DNA of 64,000 nucleotides. Origin: Pseudomonas sp. 102515 (GTDB lineage Bacteria; Pseudomonadota; Gammaproteobacteria; Pseudomonadales; Pseudomonadaceae). The stretch spans positions 620,001-684,000 of the forward strand of contig NZ_JAVHTY010000002.1 in NCBI RefSeq assembly GCF_031085165.1. The letters are read 5' to 3'. Shown here piece after piece: positions 1 to 9,594 of this stretch (its first letter is position 1; each line of letters begins with the position of its first letter). The translations under genes were made by a program, and so were the position numbers. The notes beneath the pieces are model-generated. The model made no database searches, had not been told where the DNA came from, and saw only the letters and a list, made by a program, of their open reading frames with translations.

Positions 1-111
1 GGTGAAGTCCACCTGGGCCCGGCCGATGACGGTTACCTGGGCCTTGGCGGCCAGTAGTTGTTGCAGCGCCTGAGACAGTTGGCCGTGTTGACCCGCGATA
101 AAGACGTTCAT
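1..111 (-). CDS. dTDP-4-dehydrorhamnose reductase-like protein, N-terminal part only
   Basis: Only the first 37 codons are in the window; the gene runs off the left edge. The ATG at 109-111 opens MNVFIAGQHGQLSQALQQLL, then reaches VTVIGRAQVDFT. The GxxGQL dinucleotide-binding loop directly after the first beta strand, followed by a strand ending in an acidic 'D-F-T', matches the start of RmlD/RfbD proteins, which reduce dTDP-4-keto-L-rhamnose for polysaccharide synthesis. With so little sequence, another short-chain sugar-nucleotide reductase is possible. Confidence 0.6.
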   Translation of the reverse strand, partial: MNVFIAGQHGQLSQALQQLLAAKAQVTVIGRAQVDFT

Positions 112-331
112 GTGACTGAGCTATTCCAGAAGGGCTGGCGCGTCCATGCCTGATTGACAGGGTGGGCGTCGCCACGACAGCCCTGAGCAAAAGCAGGCAG
201 TCTACCCGATGACCGGCAGAGGACAAGGCTAGCCTTTGGCCTGCGTACGGCCGCAGCTGTCGGCTCTAGCCTGCGGCCCGCCTTAAGGTACGGCTTCCCG
301 GAAGGCTCGAGAAAATTTGTTTCACGAATAC

Positions 332-360
332 TTGACAATTGTGCGACGGCTCCAGGGTAT
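332..360 (+). promoter_or_regulatory. Possible sigma-70 promoter in AT-rich intergenic DNA
   Basis: TTGACA at 332-337 is followed after 17 bp by GGGTAT at 355-360. The -35 is perfect and the -10 weak. No open reading frame follows, so any transcript would be the non-coding candidate at 361-551. Confidence 0.3.
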
Positions 361-551
361 CCGTTGGTCATTTTTACCTAGAGTTGTGCACAAGTTGTGC
401 TAGCGCTTGTCAAGCCCCGTCTGGACCGGAGTTTTCCCTGCCGAAAATCCAGCTTTCGAATTAAGTTGTTGATTATGTTGAACTTATCAAAGTGATTAAA
501 AAATGACCAACTTGTTTGAGGAGCCCGCAGAGCAAGGCTCCGGGTTCTTTT
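361..551 (+). ncRNA. Candidate structured small RNA (unidentified)
   Basis: This AT-rich stretch holds no credible gene. GTTGGTCATTTTT at 363-375 is the exact reverse complement of AAAAATGACCAAC at 499-511, so the two arms could close a loop of about 123 nt. A second hairpin follows (GGAGCC at 520-525, GGCTCC at 536-541) with a TTCTTTT tract to 551, resembling a terminator. With the TTGACA box upstream this looks like a small transcript of roughly 185 nt. I do not recognise the family. The dyad could instead be a protein-binding site. From 552 to 678 I see nothing beyond the 3' flank of the kinase gene. Confidence 0.3.
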
Positions 552-678
552 CCACCATGTTTTCAACAACGTTATCAACAGAAGCTGTGGATTGTTCCGT
601 CTCTTTGCCTTCCGGCAACCTTAATCGACGCTGAACGAAAGGCCACTCGGGACCATGACCTGCCATCTATATGTTCCC

Positions 679-3600
679 TCAACCGGAGAGGGCCAGTTGC
701 CGACTCAGCAAGGCGCGTAGCGAAGCCGGCTTGACCGGCTTGGGCAGGAAATCCAGTCGCGCCTGACGCACCCGCTCCAGGCATTCCGGACGACCATCGG
801 CACTGATGACGATGCCGGGGATGTCCTGACCCAGGGCCTGGCGAATCCATTCGGCGACATCCGGACCGGTGTCGGCATCGCTCAGGTGATAGTCGACGAT
901 GAGTAGCCGCGGCACCACGCCCTGGGCGAGCAGCGCAGCGCATTCCTCGCGACTGCGTGCGGTCCAGACCTGGCAACCCCAGCGTCCCAGCAGGCTGCGC
1001 AGCCCGAGCAGGATGCTGTCTTCGTTGTCGATGCACAGCACCGGATCGCCGGCCAGGGGTTGGGCGGCTTCGCTGGCGGCGGCCGCCTGAATGGCTAGGG
1101 CGGGCGCCAGGGGCACCTTGACGCTGAAGACGCTGCCATGACCCGGCCAGGAGCGTACCGAAAGTTCGTGACCCAGCACCCGGCACAGGCGGTCGGCGAT
1201 CGCCAGACCCAGGCCCAGGCCCTTTTCCGCGCGGGTCTGGTGGCTGTCCAGCCGCTTGAATTCCTCGAAGATCAGCTCCAGCTTGTCCGCCGGGATGCCG
1301 GGGCCGCTGTCCCAGACCTCCAGGCTCACCGTCTGGCCCTGGCGGCGCACGCCGAGCAATACCCGGCCATGGGCATATCTCAGGGCATTGGTGAGGAAGT
1401 TCTGCAGCACCCGCCGCAGCAACTTGCTGTCGCTGTTGACCACCAGCCGACTGCTGCGGATGCGCAGGCTGGTGCCCTGGTTCTGCGCCAGGGCCTTGAA
1501 TTCGACGCCCAGGGCCTCGAACAGGGTGGCCAGTGAAAAGGGTGCCGGCGTGGCCAGGATGCGGCCGTTCTCCAGCCGCGAGATGTCCAGCAGATCGGCG
1601 ATCAGGTCCTCGCTGGATCTCAGGGCGCTGTCCATGTTGCGCACCAGTTCCTGGGCTTCCTGGGCCAGGCCGTCCTGGTGGGCGAGGGCGGCGGTGAACA
1701 GGCGGGCGGCGCTCAGCGGCTGCATGAGGTCGTGGCTGACCGCGGTGAGAAAGCGGCTCTTGGACTGGTTGGCCGCTTCCGCATGAGCCTTGGCTTCCTC
1801 CAGCGCCTGGTTGAGCTGGGACAGTTCGCGGGTGCGTTCTTCCACGCGCTGCTCCAGGCCCTCGTTGGCTTCGCGCAGGGCACGCTCGGCTTCGCGGAAG
1901 GCGGTGATGTCGGTAAAGCTCATCACGAAGCCGCGCCCGGGCATGGGGCTGCCGATCAGCTCGATCACCCGACCATTGGGAAAGGTGCGTTCCGAGGTGT
2001 GGGGGATGCCCTGGCGCATCCGCTCCACCCGCCGGGCCACGTGCTCGTCGGGATCGCCCGGGCCGCAGAGGCCGCGCAGGGCGTTGTAGCGGATGATCTC
2101 GGCGATGGGGCGCCCCACCTGGATCATGCCGTCGGGATAGTCGAACAACTCCAGGTAGCGCTGGTTCCAGGCCACCAGGCGCAGCGACTGGTCGACCACG
2201 CTGAGGCCCTGGGAGATGTTCTCGATGGCGCCCTGCAGCAGCGCCCGGTTGAATTCCAGCACCTCCGAGGCTTCGTCGGCGATGCGCACCACGTCGTCGA
2301 CCTGCATGTCACGGCCTTCGATGGCGGCCTTGACCACGGCGCGTGCCGAGGAGGCGCCGATCACCCCGGCCAGCAGGCGCTCGGTCTGGGCGATCCATTC
2401 GCTGTTGGCATTCATCGCGGGGTGATAGGTCAGGCCGCTCTGTTCGGCGAAGCGACTGAAGCTCAGGCGGGCGCGCTCGTCGCCGACGAAGCGGGCCGCG
2501 AGCAGCCGCAGGTCCTCCAGCTTGACCGCCAGCAGGGCGCGATTGCGCGGCCGGGGCAGGGCGTACTGGGCGATGAAACGCCCGGCTTGCCAGTACTCCG
2601 ACACCCGGGTGCGCGAGAGCAGCGACACCAGCGCGAACAGCAGGAAGTTGCCGGCCAGGGAGACCAAGGCGCCGACGGTGGTCGGTTGCAGCGTCCGCTC
2701 CCCCGCGGGCTGCTCGAACCAGGCGAGGCCGGGAAAGGCCTGCAGCGGCCATTGCAGACTGGTGGCCACCACCGGCAGCACCATCAGATACCCCCAGAGC
2801 AATGCCCCGGCGGTGAGGCCGGCAAAGACACCGCGGCGATTGGCGGCCTTCCAGAACAGCGCCCCGACCATGGCCGGTCCGAGCTGGGCGATGGCGGCGA
2901 AGGCGATCTGGCCGATGGTGGCCAGGCTGGCATTGGAGCCCAGCAGGCGATAGCTGCAATAGGCCAATACCAGGATGACCACGATGCTGGCGCGGCGCAC
3001 CGTGAGCATCCAGTGGCTGAACACCGCATGGGGACTCTCGACCTGGCCGCGGCGCTTGAGCAGCCAGGGCAGGACGATGTCGTTGGAGATCATGGTGGAG
3101 AGGGCGACGCAGGCGACGATCACCATGCCGGTGGCGGCCGAGGCGCCGCCCAGGAAGGCCAGCAAGGCCAGCCAGGGACGCTCCTGGGCCAGCGGCAGGC
3201 TGATGACGAAGGAGTCGGGCAGCACGCCGCCGGGCAGGTGCAGCTGGCCGGCCAGGGCGATGGGGATGACGAACAGGGCGGCCAGCGCCAGATAGAGCGG
3301 AAACACCCAGCGCGCCAGGTTGACGTCCCGGGTGTCGGTGTTTTCCACCACCGTGACATGGAACTGGCGCGGCAGGCACATCACGGCGATGAAGGCCACG
3401 CCGGTCTGGATCAGCAGGCCCGGCCAGTCCAGCGTCTCGCGCCAGTATTCCTGCAGTTGCGGCGCCTGCTGCGAACGGGCGAGCAGGTCGGCGAAGCCAT
3501 CGTGCAGGCCATAGGTGACCCAGAGGCCGACGGCGATGAAGGCGGCGAGCTTGACCAGGGATTCGAAGGCGATCGCCAGCATCATGCCGCGATGGTGCTC

Positions 3601-4149
3601 GGTGACGTCCAGGTTGCGGGTGCCGAAGAGAATGGCGAAGACCGCCAGCACCAGGGAGACGAACAGCGCGGTGTCCTGGGCGCGGGTGTTCAGGGACTCG
3701 GCATTGATGCCGGTCAGCAGGTTGACGCCGATGACGATGCCCTTGAGCTGCAGCGCCAGGTAGGGCAGGACGCCGACCAGGCAGATCAACGCGACGACGA
3801 TGGCCAGGGTCTGGGACTTGCCGTAGCGGGAGGCGATGAAGTCCGCGATGGAGGTGATGTTTTCCTTCTTGCTGATCAGCACCATCTTCTTGACCAGTTG
3901 CGGCGCCAGCAGCAGGAAGAGAATGGGTCCCAGGTAGATGGGCAGGAAGGACCAGAGCTGATCGGCCGCCTGGCCGACCGCGCCGAAGAAGGTCCAGCTG
4001 GTGCAGTAGACGGCCAGCGACAGGCTGTAGACCCAGGCCCGCAGGCGCGGCTTGAGCGGTGGCCGGCGGTCGCCGTAGAAAGCGATGGCGAACAGCAGGG
4101 CCAGATAGCCGAGGGTAACGGTGATGATCAGCCCGCTGGGCAGGGACAT
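679..4149 (-). CDS. Hybrid sensor histidine kinase with sodium/solute symporter domain
   Basis: A 1156-residue membrane protein. Residues about 1-490 form a sodium:solute symporter (SSS, PutP-like) domain of a dozen or so hydrophobic segments. A PAS domain with the run GAIENISQGLSVVD follows near 650, then a coiled linker, a HisKA domain with the phospho-acceptor in SHDLMQPLSAARL, a HATPase with DSGPGIP and GLGLGLAIADRL, and a C-terminal receiver (VLCIDNED, acceptor Asp in LLIVDYHLSD, then FLPKPVKP). The layout fits the PA3271-type hybrid kinases of Pseudomonas. CbrA shares the symporter domain but lacks the receiver. I start at the ATG at 4149 because GGAG lies upstream and the signal-like first helix begins there. 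The ligand is unknown; no partner regulator is adjacent. Confidence 0.85.
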   Translation of the reverse strand: MSLPSGLIITVTLGYLALLFAIAFYGDRRPPLKPRLRAWVYSLSLAVYCTSWTFFGAVGQAADQLWSFLPIYLGPILFLLLAPQLVKKMVLISKKENITSIADFIASRYGKSQTLAIVVALICLVGVLPYLALQLKGIVIGVNLLTGINAESLNTRAQDTALFVSLVLAVFAILFGTRNLDVTEHHRGMMLAIAFESLVKLAAFIAVGLWVTYGLHDGFADLLARSQQAPQLQEYWRETLDWPGLLIQTGVAFIAVMCLPRQFHVTVVENTDTRDVNLARWVFPLYLALAALFVIPIALAGQLHLPGGVLPDSFVISLPLAQERPWLALLAFLGGASAATGMVIVACVALSTMISNDIVLPWLLKRRGQVESPHAVFSHWMLTVRRASIVVILVLAYCSYRLLGSNASLATIGQIAFAAIAQLGPAMVGALFWKAANRRGVFAGLTAGALLWGYLMVLPVVATSLQWPLQAFPGLAWFEQPAGERTLQPTTVGALVSLAGNFLLFALVSLLSRTRVSEYWQAGRFIAQYALPRPRNRALLAVKLEDLRLLAARFVGDERARLSFSRFAEQSGLTYHPAMNANSEWIAQTERLLAGVIGASSARAVVKAAIEGRDMQVDDVVRIADEASEVLEFNRALLQGAIENISQGLSVVDQSLRLVAWNQRYLELFDYPDGMIQVGRPIAEIIRYNALRGLCGPGDPDEHVARRVERMRQGIPHTSERTFPNGRVIELIGSPMPGRGFVMSFTDITAFREAERALREANEGLEQRVEERTRELSQLNQALEEAKAHAEAANQSKSRFLTAVSHDLMQPLSAARLFTAALAHQDGLAQEAQELVRNMDSALRSSEDLIADLLDISRLENGRILATPAPFSLATLFEALGVEFKALAQNQGTSLRIRSSRLVVNSDSKLLRRVLQNFLTNALRYAHGRVLLGVRRQGQTVSLEVWDSGPGIPADKLELIFEEFKRLDSHQTRAEKGLGLGLAIADRLCRVLGHELSVRSWPGHGSVFSVKVPLAPALAIQAAAASEAAQPLAGDPVLCIDNEDSILLGLRSLLGRWGCQVWTARSREECAALLAQGVVPRLLIVDYHLSDADTGPDVAEWIRQALGQDIPGIVISADGRPECLERVRQARLDFLPKPVKPASLRALLSRQLALSG

Positions 4150-4305
4150 GGCGACTCCAGACATTCCAGGCGCCCATCGCGCCCGGACAAAGTGTCGCAC
4201 CTCGGCCGCCAGACGTCAGTTCCGCCGCGTGAAGGGACGCCATGGGTTGAGCCGGACGGCTGGCCCTGTTAGGTTTGCGGGCTGATTCAAGCGAGAGAGA
4301 CCGTC

Positions 4306-4872
4306 ATGTTCCAAGCGCAGCCCATTTCCCTGCAACGTGGTGCGCTGCGCCTGGACCCCCTGGCGGAAGGTGACGTGCTGGAGCTGGTCAGCCTGGCCGA
4401 GCGCAATCGCGAAGCGCTGCATTACCTGAGCGGGCCCCTGCGTCCGGACTGGTATCGCCAGGCGCTGGCCGAGCAGCGCGAGGGACGCGCCTTGCCCTTC
4501 GCCGTGCGGATCGCCGACCGGCTGGTGGGCACCACCCGGTTCGCCGACTTCCTGCCGGCGCTTCCCGCCGCCGAGATCGGCTGGACCTGGCTCGACAGCG
4601 AGCAGCATGGCAGCGGGCTCAACGGCAACATCAAGTACCTGATGCTGCGCCATGCCTTCGAGCACTGGCAGCTGGTGCGCGTGCAGCTCAAGACCGCCGC
4701 GACCAATCTCAGATCCCAGGCGGCCATCGAGAAGCTGGGTGCGGTTCGCGAAGGCCTGCTGCGTCATCATCGACGGCTGGCGGATGGCCGTCTCGACGAC
4801 ACCGTGATGTACAGCATCACCGACCGTGAATGGCCCGAGGTGAAGGCGCGCCTGGAGGCGTCCTTCAACTAG
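4306..4872 (+). CDS. GNAT family N-acetyltransferase (RimJ/RimL type)
   Basis: A 188-residue cytoplasmic protein of the acetyl-CoA N-acetyltransferase fold. It begins with the RimL-like phrase 'LQRGALRLDPLAEGDVLELV'; the central GWTWLDSEQHGSGLNGNIKY corresponds to the beta-4/acetyl-CoA region, and NLRSQAAIEKLGAVREG is the typical 'N-x-x-S-x-x-x-x-E-K-L-G' C-terminal motif. AGAGAGA precedes the ATG. It is divergent from the sensor kinase and stands alone. The substrate could be a protein N-terminus or a small amine; the sequence does not say. Confidence 0.8.
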   Translation: MFQAQPISLQRGALRLDPLAEGDVLELVSLAERNREALHYLSGPLRPDWYRQALAEQREGRALPFAVRIADRLVGTTRFADFLPALPAAEIGWTWLDSEQHGSGLNGNIKYLMLRHAFEHWQLVRVQLKTAATNLRSQAAIEKLGAVREGLLRHHRRLADGRLDDTVMYSITDREWPEVKARLEASFN

Positions 4873-5058
4873 CGGTGGCGCCTGGCCTACCGTTCGTCGG
4901 CAGCCGCCCGCAGCGGTAGAGCGGCACCCTGTCTACGTCGCTTGTCTGGCGCCGGTAATCCAGCGTAGCCGTTTTCCCGAGCCAACAGTTTTCCGTGAAA
5001 CGGCCGACATGCCTGCTCAATGGCAAGAATTCGCCTGTCTCCTTTTGCGGATCGCTGT

Positions 5059-7512
5059 ATGTCTTCACTGTCGCCTTCCTCTGCGCTGCGTACGCTGCGG
5101 GTCGTCTGGCCCTTCGTCATCATCCTGTCCTGCCAGGCGCTGGTCGCCATCGTCAGCCTGCAATTGCTGTCGACGGTGCGCGCCTACGTTTCCGCGGAAA
5201 GCCTGTGGAGCAAGAGCCTCGGCAACGCCATGCTGTCGCTCGGTGCCTACCTGGATGAGGGGCGACCGGAGTCCTATCGGGATTACCAGGCGTCCATTAG
5301 CGTCAACGATCTCGACCGGGCGGCGCGGCAGGAGCTGGATACCGACGGCAGTCCTGCCGAAGCGGGGCGCCTGTTGCGCCTGGCGGGCAACGATGCCGAC
5401 GACATCGCTGGCCTCATCACGCTGTTTCGCCTGGCGCGGCATATAGAACCCTTCGAAGGGGTGATCGCCCGCTGGCAGATCACCGATCCCTACATGGACG
5501 AATTCCAGGCCCTGGCGCGCACCGGCTTCGAGTTGATCAGGCTGCAGGGGCCGGGGCCGGCGCTGATCCCGCTGAAACGCCAGCTGCTGGATCTGCATGA
5601 CCGGATGATGCCGGAAACGGTGGCCTTCTCGGTGCGCCTGGGGGTGGCCTCGCGCCAGTTGGTCGAGGCGCTGTTCATTGCCAACGTCCTGGTCGGCGCC
5701 CTGCTGGTGCTCCTGGCGCTCTGGCGCATGCACAGCCTGGTGCAGCAGCGCTGGCGCTCCGAGCGGGCGCTGCAGGCCGAAAAGGAACATATCCAGGTCA
5801 TCCTGGCTTCCCTCGGCGATGCGGTACTGGCGCTGAACGCCCAGGGACGCCTGCTCTATCACAACCCGGCGGCGGAGCGCCTGCTGGCGCGGTCGGGGCT
5901 GGCCGCGGGCACGCCCGTCACCCACCTGTTCGATATCCAGACCGAGGATCAGCCGGCGTCGACCCGACCGCTGGCCGAGCGCTTGCGCAGCCAGGACTGG
6001 TTGGCGGGCAACGAGCCCCTGGCGCACCAGCTGGTGCGCGTCGACGGCACCCGGGTGCCCGTGGCCCTGACGGTGACCATGCTGCCGCGGGACGAATCCG
6101 GTACCGGGGTGGTGCTGGTGATGCACGACCAGACCCGCGAGCGCGCCTTCCTGCATGATCTGGCCTGGCAGGCCAGTCACGATGCCCTCACCGGGCTGCT
6201 CAATCGCCGCGAATTCGAGACCCGTCTGGAGCGCCTGCTGGCGCGCGAGGACCTGGCCTGTGCCTCGCTGCTGTTCATCGATCTGGACCAGTTCAAGATC
6301 GTCAACGACACCTCCGGTCATTTCCATGGCGATCGCCTGCTGCGCCAGCTGTGCGAATTGCTCGGTCAGCAGTTGGGCGAGGAGGACTGCCTGGCACGGT
6401 TGGGCGGTGACGAATTCGGCGTGCTGCTGGAGAACCGTACGCCCGCGCAGGTCGAGGCGGTCGCCGAGCGCCTGCGTTGCTGCGTGGGTACCCTGCAATT
6501 CGAAGCGGCCGGTCAGGGCTTTCGGGTCGGATTGAGCATCGGCGTGGTGCACCTGGGCGGTCAGGCCCTGGCGCCCGAGGAGGCGCTGCGCCTGGCGGAC
6601 CTGGCCTGCTACGCGGCCAAGGACAAGGGACGCAATCGCATCCAGGTCTTCGCCCCGGGCGATGTGGAGCTGGACCAGCGCCATGGCGAGATGGCCTGGG
6701 TGCAGCGCCTGCACCGGGCGCTGGCCGAGGACCGCTTCCGCCTGTATGTCCAGCCGATCCTGGGGCTGGGCCAGGAGACCGCTGCGGATCGCCATGTGGA
6801 GGTGCTTATGCGACTTGAAGAAGGCGAGCGGCTGATCGCGCCGGGCGCCTTCATCCCGGCGGCGGAGCGCTATGGGTTGATGCCGGACCTGGATCGCTGG
6901 GTGATCGCCGCGGCGCTGGCGCGTTTCGCCGAACTGCCCGACGGGCTGCTCGACACCCTTGCCATCAACCTGTCCGGGCATTCGCTGGGCGAGGCGGGGC
7001 TGGCGGATTTCGTCAGGGAGCAGCTGCAACGCTGGCAGATCGCGCCGGCGCGGATCTGTTTCGAGATCACCGAGACCAGTGCCGTGGCCAACCTGGATGC
7101 GGCACGCCAGTTCATGGACGAGTTGCGCGGCCTGGGGGTGAGATTCTCCCTGGACGACTTCGGTGCCGGGATGTCGTCCTTCACCTATCTCAAGCACCTG
7201 CCGGTGGACTACCTGAAGATCGATGGCAGCTTCGTTCGCCATCTGCTGGAGGATGCGGTGGACAGCGCCATGGTCGAGGCGATCAACCAGCTGGGCCATC
7301 TCACCGGCAAGAAGACCATCGCCGAATTCGCCGAGAACCCGGCGGTGGTAGCGGCGCTGGCCGCGCTGGAGGTCGACTATGCCCAGGGCTACGGCATCGC
7401 CCGGCCGCAGCCCTTCACCGAAGCCACCTGCCAGGCGCTGGTCCGGCAGGTGTGGCGCGAGCCCTCAGGGGCGGACGTCGTCCTTGAAGCGGCGGAAGAG
7501 GGTGGCCAGTAG
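5059..7512 (+). CDS. Membrane-bound GGDEF-EAL cyclic-di-GMP protein with PAS domain
   Basis: An 817-residue protein predicted to make and/or degrade cyclic di-GMP at the inner membrane. A first membrane helix at about 14-36 and a second near 200-222 flank a periplasmic sensor region. A PAS-like domain (about 245-350) leads to a GGDEF domain with an intact GGDEF near 448 and an EAL domain near 580 where the motif reads EVL. The EAL-domain signatures LDDFGAGMSSF, YLKIDGSF, AEFAENPAV and YAQGYGIARP are present, so both activities look possible. I start at the ATG at 5059, directly before the first helix; upstream in-frame ATG 5020 has no better ribosome site. Its last 48 bases overlap the 3' end of the convergent transporter gene. 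Confidence 0.88.
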   Translation: MSSLSPSSALRTLRVVWPFVIILSCQALVAIVSLQLLSTVRAYVSAESLWSKSLGNAMLSLGAYLDEGRPESYRDYQASISVNDLDRAARQELDTDGSPAEAGRLLRLAGNDADDIAGLITLFRLARHIEPFEGVIARWQITDPYMDEFQALARTGFELIRLQGPGPALIPLKRQLLDLHDRMMPETVAFSVRLGVASRQLVEALFIANVLVGALLVLLALWRMHSLVQQRWRSERALQAEKEHIQVILASLGDAVLALNAQGRLLYHNPAAERLLARSGLAAGTPVTHLFDIQTEDQPASTRPLAERLRSQDWLAGNEPLAHQLVRVDGTRVPVALTVTMLPRDESGTGVVLVMHDQTRERAFLHDLAWQASHDALTGLLNRREFETRLERLLAREDLACASLLFIDLDQFKIVNDTSGHFHGDRLLRQLCELLGQQLGEEDCLARLGGDEFGVLLENRTPAQVEAVAERLRCCVGTLQFEAAGQGFRVGLSIGVVHLGGQALAPEEALRLADLACYAAKDKGRNRIQVFAPGDVELDQRHGEMAWVQRLHRALAEDRFRLYVQPILGLGQETAADRHVEVLMRLEEGERLIAPGAFIPAAERYGLMPDLDRWVIAAALARFAELPDGLLDTLAINLSGHSLGEAGLADFVREQLQRWQIAPARICFEITETSAVANLDAARQFMDELRGLGVRFSLDDFGAGMSSFTYLKHLPVDYLKIDGSFVRHLLEDAVDSAMVEAINQLGHLTGKKTIAEFAENPAVVAALAALEVDYAQGYGIARPQPFTEATCQALVRQVWREPSGADVVLEAAEEGGQ

Positions 7513-8403
7513 CGCCCCAGAGATGTTGTGCCAGACGCTGAACAGGGCGCTGGGGACCGCGGCCAGCGGTGAGAAATGCGCCGTGGCCAGGGCGGCGCCA
7601 AGCCCGGAATTCTGCATGCCGACCTCCAGGGCCAGGGATTTGCGCTGGGCCACCGGCAGCTTGCAGAACTTGCCGGTGAGATAGCCGAGCAGGAAGCCGA
7701 AGCCGTTGTGCAGGATCACCACCGCCATGATCAGCAGCCCGGATTCGGCGATGCGCGCCTGGCTGGCAGCCACCACCGCGGCGACGATCACCACGATGCT
7801 CACCACCGAGGCCAGCGGCAGCACCTCCACCAGGGCGCCGACGCGCTGGCCGAGCAGGCGCTGGGCGACGAGGCCCAGGGCGATGGGCAGCAGCACCACC
7901 TGCAGGATCGACCAGAACAAGCCGTCAAAGGAGATCGGCAGCCAGGTGGACGCCAGCAGCCAGATGAGCGCCGGGGTCAGCAGGGGGGCGAGCAGGGTGG
8001 TCACCGCGGCGATGGCCACCGACAGCGCCAGGTCGCCCTTGGCCAGCCAGGTCATGACGTTGGACGCCGTCCCGCTGGGGCAGCAGCCGACCAGGATGAC
8101 GCCCACGGCGATCTCCGGCGGCAGATGGAACAGCTGGCAGAGCGCCCAGGCCACGCCCGGCATGATGACGAAGTGCGCCACCACGCCCAGCAGCACCCGC
8201 CAGGGATGGCGGCCGACCGCGGCGAAGTCCTCGACCTTGAGGGTCAGGCCCATGCCGAACATGATCACCCCCAGCAGCGGCACGATGGCCACGCTCAGCG
8301 GCTTGAACGCCGCGGGGGCGAAGAACGCCAACAGGGCGGCGAGCAGCACCCAGAAGGCGAAGGTATTGCCGACGAAGCGGCTGAAGGCGGCCAGGGCGCG
8401 CAT
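7465..8403 (-). CDS. Bile acid:sodium symporter (BASS) family transporter
   Basis: A 312-residue integral membrane protein with about ten hydrophobic helices. FGMGLTLKVEDF, GCCPSGTASNVMTWLAKGD and the late ALEVGMQNSGLGAALA are the conserved signatures of the BASS family; the Gly-rich and Asn-rich crossover motifs bind sodium in structurally known members. Bacterial relatives move organic anions such as pantoate or 2-keto acids, so the name should not be read as bile acid transport. GGAG sits eight bases before the ATG. The 3' end overlaps the convergent GGDEF-EAL gene by 48 bp, leaving no room for a terminator between them. Confidence 0.85.
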   Translation of the reverse strand: MRALAAFSRFVGNTFAFWVLLAALLAFFAPAAFKPLSVAIVPLLGVIMFGMGLTLKVEDFAAVGRHPWRVLLGVVAHFVIMPGVAWALCQLFHLPPEIAVGVILVGCCPSGTASNVMTWLAKGDLALSVAIAAVTTLLAPLLTPALIWLLASTWLPISFDGLFWSILQVVLLPIALGLVAQRLLGQRVGALVEVLPLASVVSIVVIVAAVVAASQARIAESGLLIMAVVILHNGFGFLLGYLTGKFCKLPVAQRKSLALEVGMQNSGLGAALATAHFSPLAAVPSALFSVWHNISGALLATLFRRFKDDVRP

Positions 8404-8428
8404 GGCAAACTCCTTTTCGAGAGGGCAG

Positions 8429-8454
8429 AAAAAAGGCCGGTCTGCGCCGGCCTT
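8429..8454 (-). terminator. Rho-independent terminator of rdgC
   Basis: AAGGCCGG and CCGGCCTT pair across a six-base loop (8433-8454) and are followed, in the rdgC direction, by six T residues. It begins ten bases after the rdgC stop and ends before the BASS gene start. Confidence 0.85.
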
Positions 8455-8463
8455 GATTGGAGC

Positions 8464-9384
8464 TTACAGTCCCTGGGGCAGCTCTTCACCACCCAGGGCT
8501 TCGATCAGCTGTGGCAGGAATTCCGCCAGGGTCATCATCATCAGCACGAAGCTGGCGTCCTGCTGGCCGAGGGCGTCTTCGCCGCCGTCCTGTTCGGCCT
8601 GGTCCTGCAGGAGGTCCTCGAACTTCAGCCGCTTGATGGTGACCTTGTCGTCCAGCAGCAGGGCCAGCTTGTCCTGCCAGGCCAGGGCCAGCTTGGTGAC
8701 CAGCTTGCCGGCGCCCAGGTGGTTCTGGATCTCTTCGCTGGTCAGGTCCTGACCCTTGCAGCGCACCACGCCGCCGTCTTCGCCGGCATCGCGCAGCTCG
8801 CACTCGTCGAGGATGTAGAGGCCATGGGTGGCGTCACCGGCCTTGACCCAGTCGGTGAAGGTGGCCATCGGTGCCTGCTTCACGCCCAGCGGACGCACCG
8901 GCAGCGAGCCCAGGGCATCGCGCAGGGTGGAAAGCAGGTCCTCGGCGCGCTTGGCGCTGGAGGCGTCGACCAGGATCCAGCCCTGCTTGGGATCGATGGC
9001 GGCATAGGTGGTCTGACGACGGATGAAAGCGCGCGGCATGAAGGCCTGGACGATCTCGTCCTTGATCTGCTCCTTCTCCTTCTTGTAGACCTTGCGCATC
9101 TGCTGGTTTTCGATCTCGTCGACCTTTTCCTGCACGGCTTCCTTGACCACGCTGCTGGGCAGGATGCGTTCTTCCTTGCGCGCGGCGATCAGGAAGAAGC
9201 CCTGGCTTTCGTGCACCAGCGGCAGGTCCGGGCCCTTGCCGAAGGGGGCGACGAAACCATAGGTGGACAATTCCTGGCTGGCGCAGGGGCGGGCCGGCTT
9301 GGCGGCGAGGGCGGCTTCGAGGGCTTCGGTCTCGAAGGCGACTTCCTGGGTGAGACGGTAGACGAGCAGATTACGGAACCACAT
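8464..9384 (-). CDS. rdgC: Recombination-associated protein RdgC
   Basis: A 306-residue protein, the same length as Pseudomonas RdgC. RdgC forms a ring-shaped dimer on DNA and moderates RecA-driven recombination. It opens with [15 protein letters not shown], and carries [36 protein letters not shown] and the C-terminal [20 protein letters not shown], all characteristic. I take the ATG at 9384 rather than the longer upstream reading because the family starts exactly with MWFRN. It is followed by its own terminator, so it is a single-gene unit. Confidence 0.95.
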   Translation of the reverse strand: MWFRNLLVYRLTQEVAFETEALEAALAAKPARPCASQELSTYGFVAPFGKGPDLPLVHESQGFFLIAARKEERILPSSVVKEAVQEKVDEIENQQMRKVYKKEKEQIKDEIVQAFMPRAFIRRQTTYAAIDPKQGWILVDASSAKRAEDLLSTLRDALGSLPVRPLGVKQAPMATFTDWVKAGDATHGLYILDECELRDAGEDGGVVRCKGQDLTSEEIQNHLGAGKLVTKLALAWQDKLALLLDDKVTIKRLKFEDLLQDQAEQDGGEDALGQQDASFVLMMMTLAEFLPQLIEALGGEELPQGL

Positions 9385-9543
9385 GGTGTCACTCCCAAAA
9401 ACGAAGCGCGCATTATCCGCGTCGTCCGCCCCGGAGGCCAACCCCGGATCGCGGTGGTCGTCGGGAATGCGCGCTTTCTCCGGTTGCGCGGGCGGGCAGC
9501 GCTAAGCCTTTGGAAGTGCGGGAAATTTTTTTTCAAAAAGGGG

Positions 9544-9572
9544 TTGCCAGGTCGTAAGCCCCTCCGTAGAAT
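9544..9572 (+). promoter_or_regulatory. Sigma-70 promoter of the tRNA-Val/tRNA-Asp unit
   Basis: TTGCCA (9544-9549) and TAGAAT (9567-9572) are separated by 17 bp; the tRNA-Val begins 22 bp downstream after a GC-rich discriminator (GCGCCCC), as expected for a stable-RNA promoter. Confidence 0.75.
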
Positions 9573-9594
9573 GCGCCCCACTTCGAGAGCAAAC

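Noticed and set aside
380-600. Possible replication origin or DnaA-box cluster
   Set aside because: TTATCAACA and TTGTGCACAA only partly match DnaA boxes, and neither dnaA, rpmH nor gidA is nearby.
629-650. Fragment of the palindromic element seen at 48696
   Set aside because: Only CGCTGAACGAAA is shared; the flanks diverge, so it is probably chance.
679-4149. CbrA identity for the SSS-domain kinase
   Set aside because: The protein has a C-terminal receiver and no adjacent cbrB or CrcZ-like RNA, unlike CbrA.
1678-4272. 864-codon open frame opposite the sensor kinase
   Set aside because: Its translation is rich in Gly, Gln, Asp and His with no domain; it is a typical antisense shadow of a high-GC gene.
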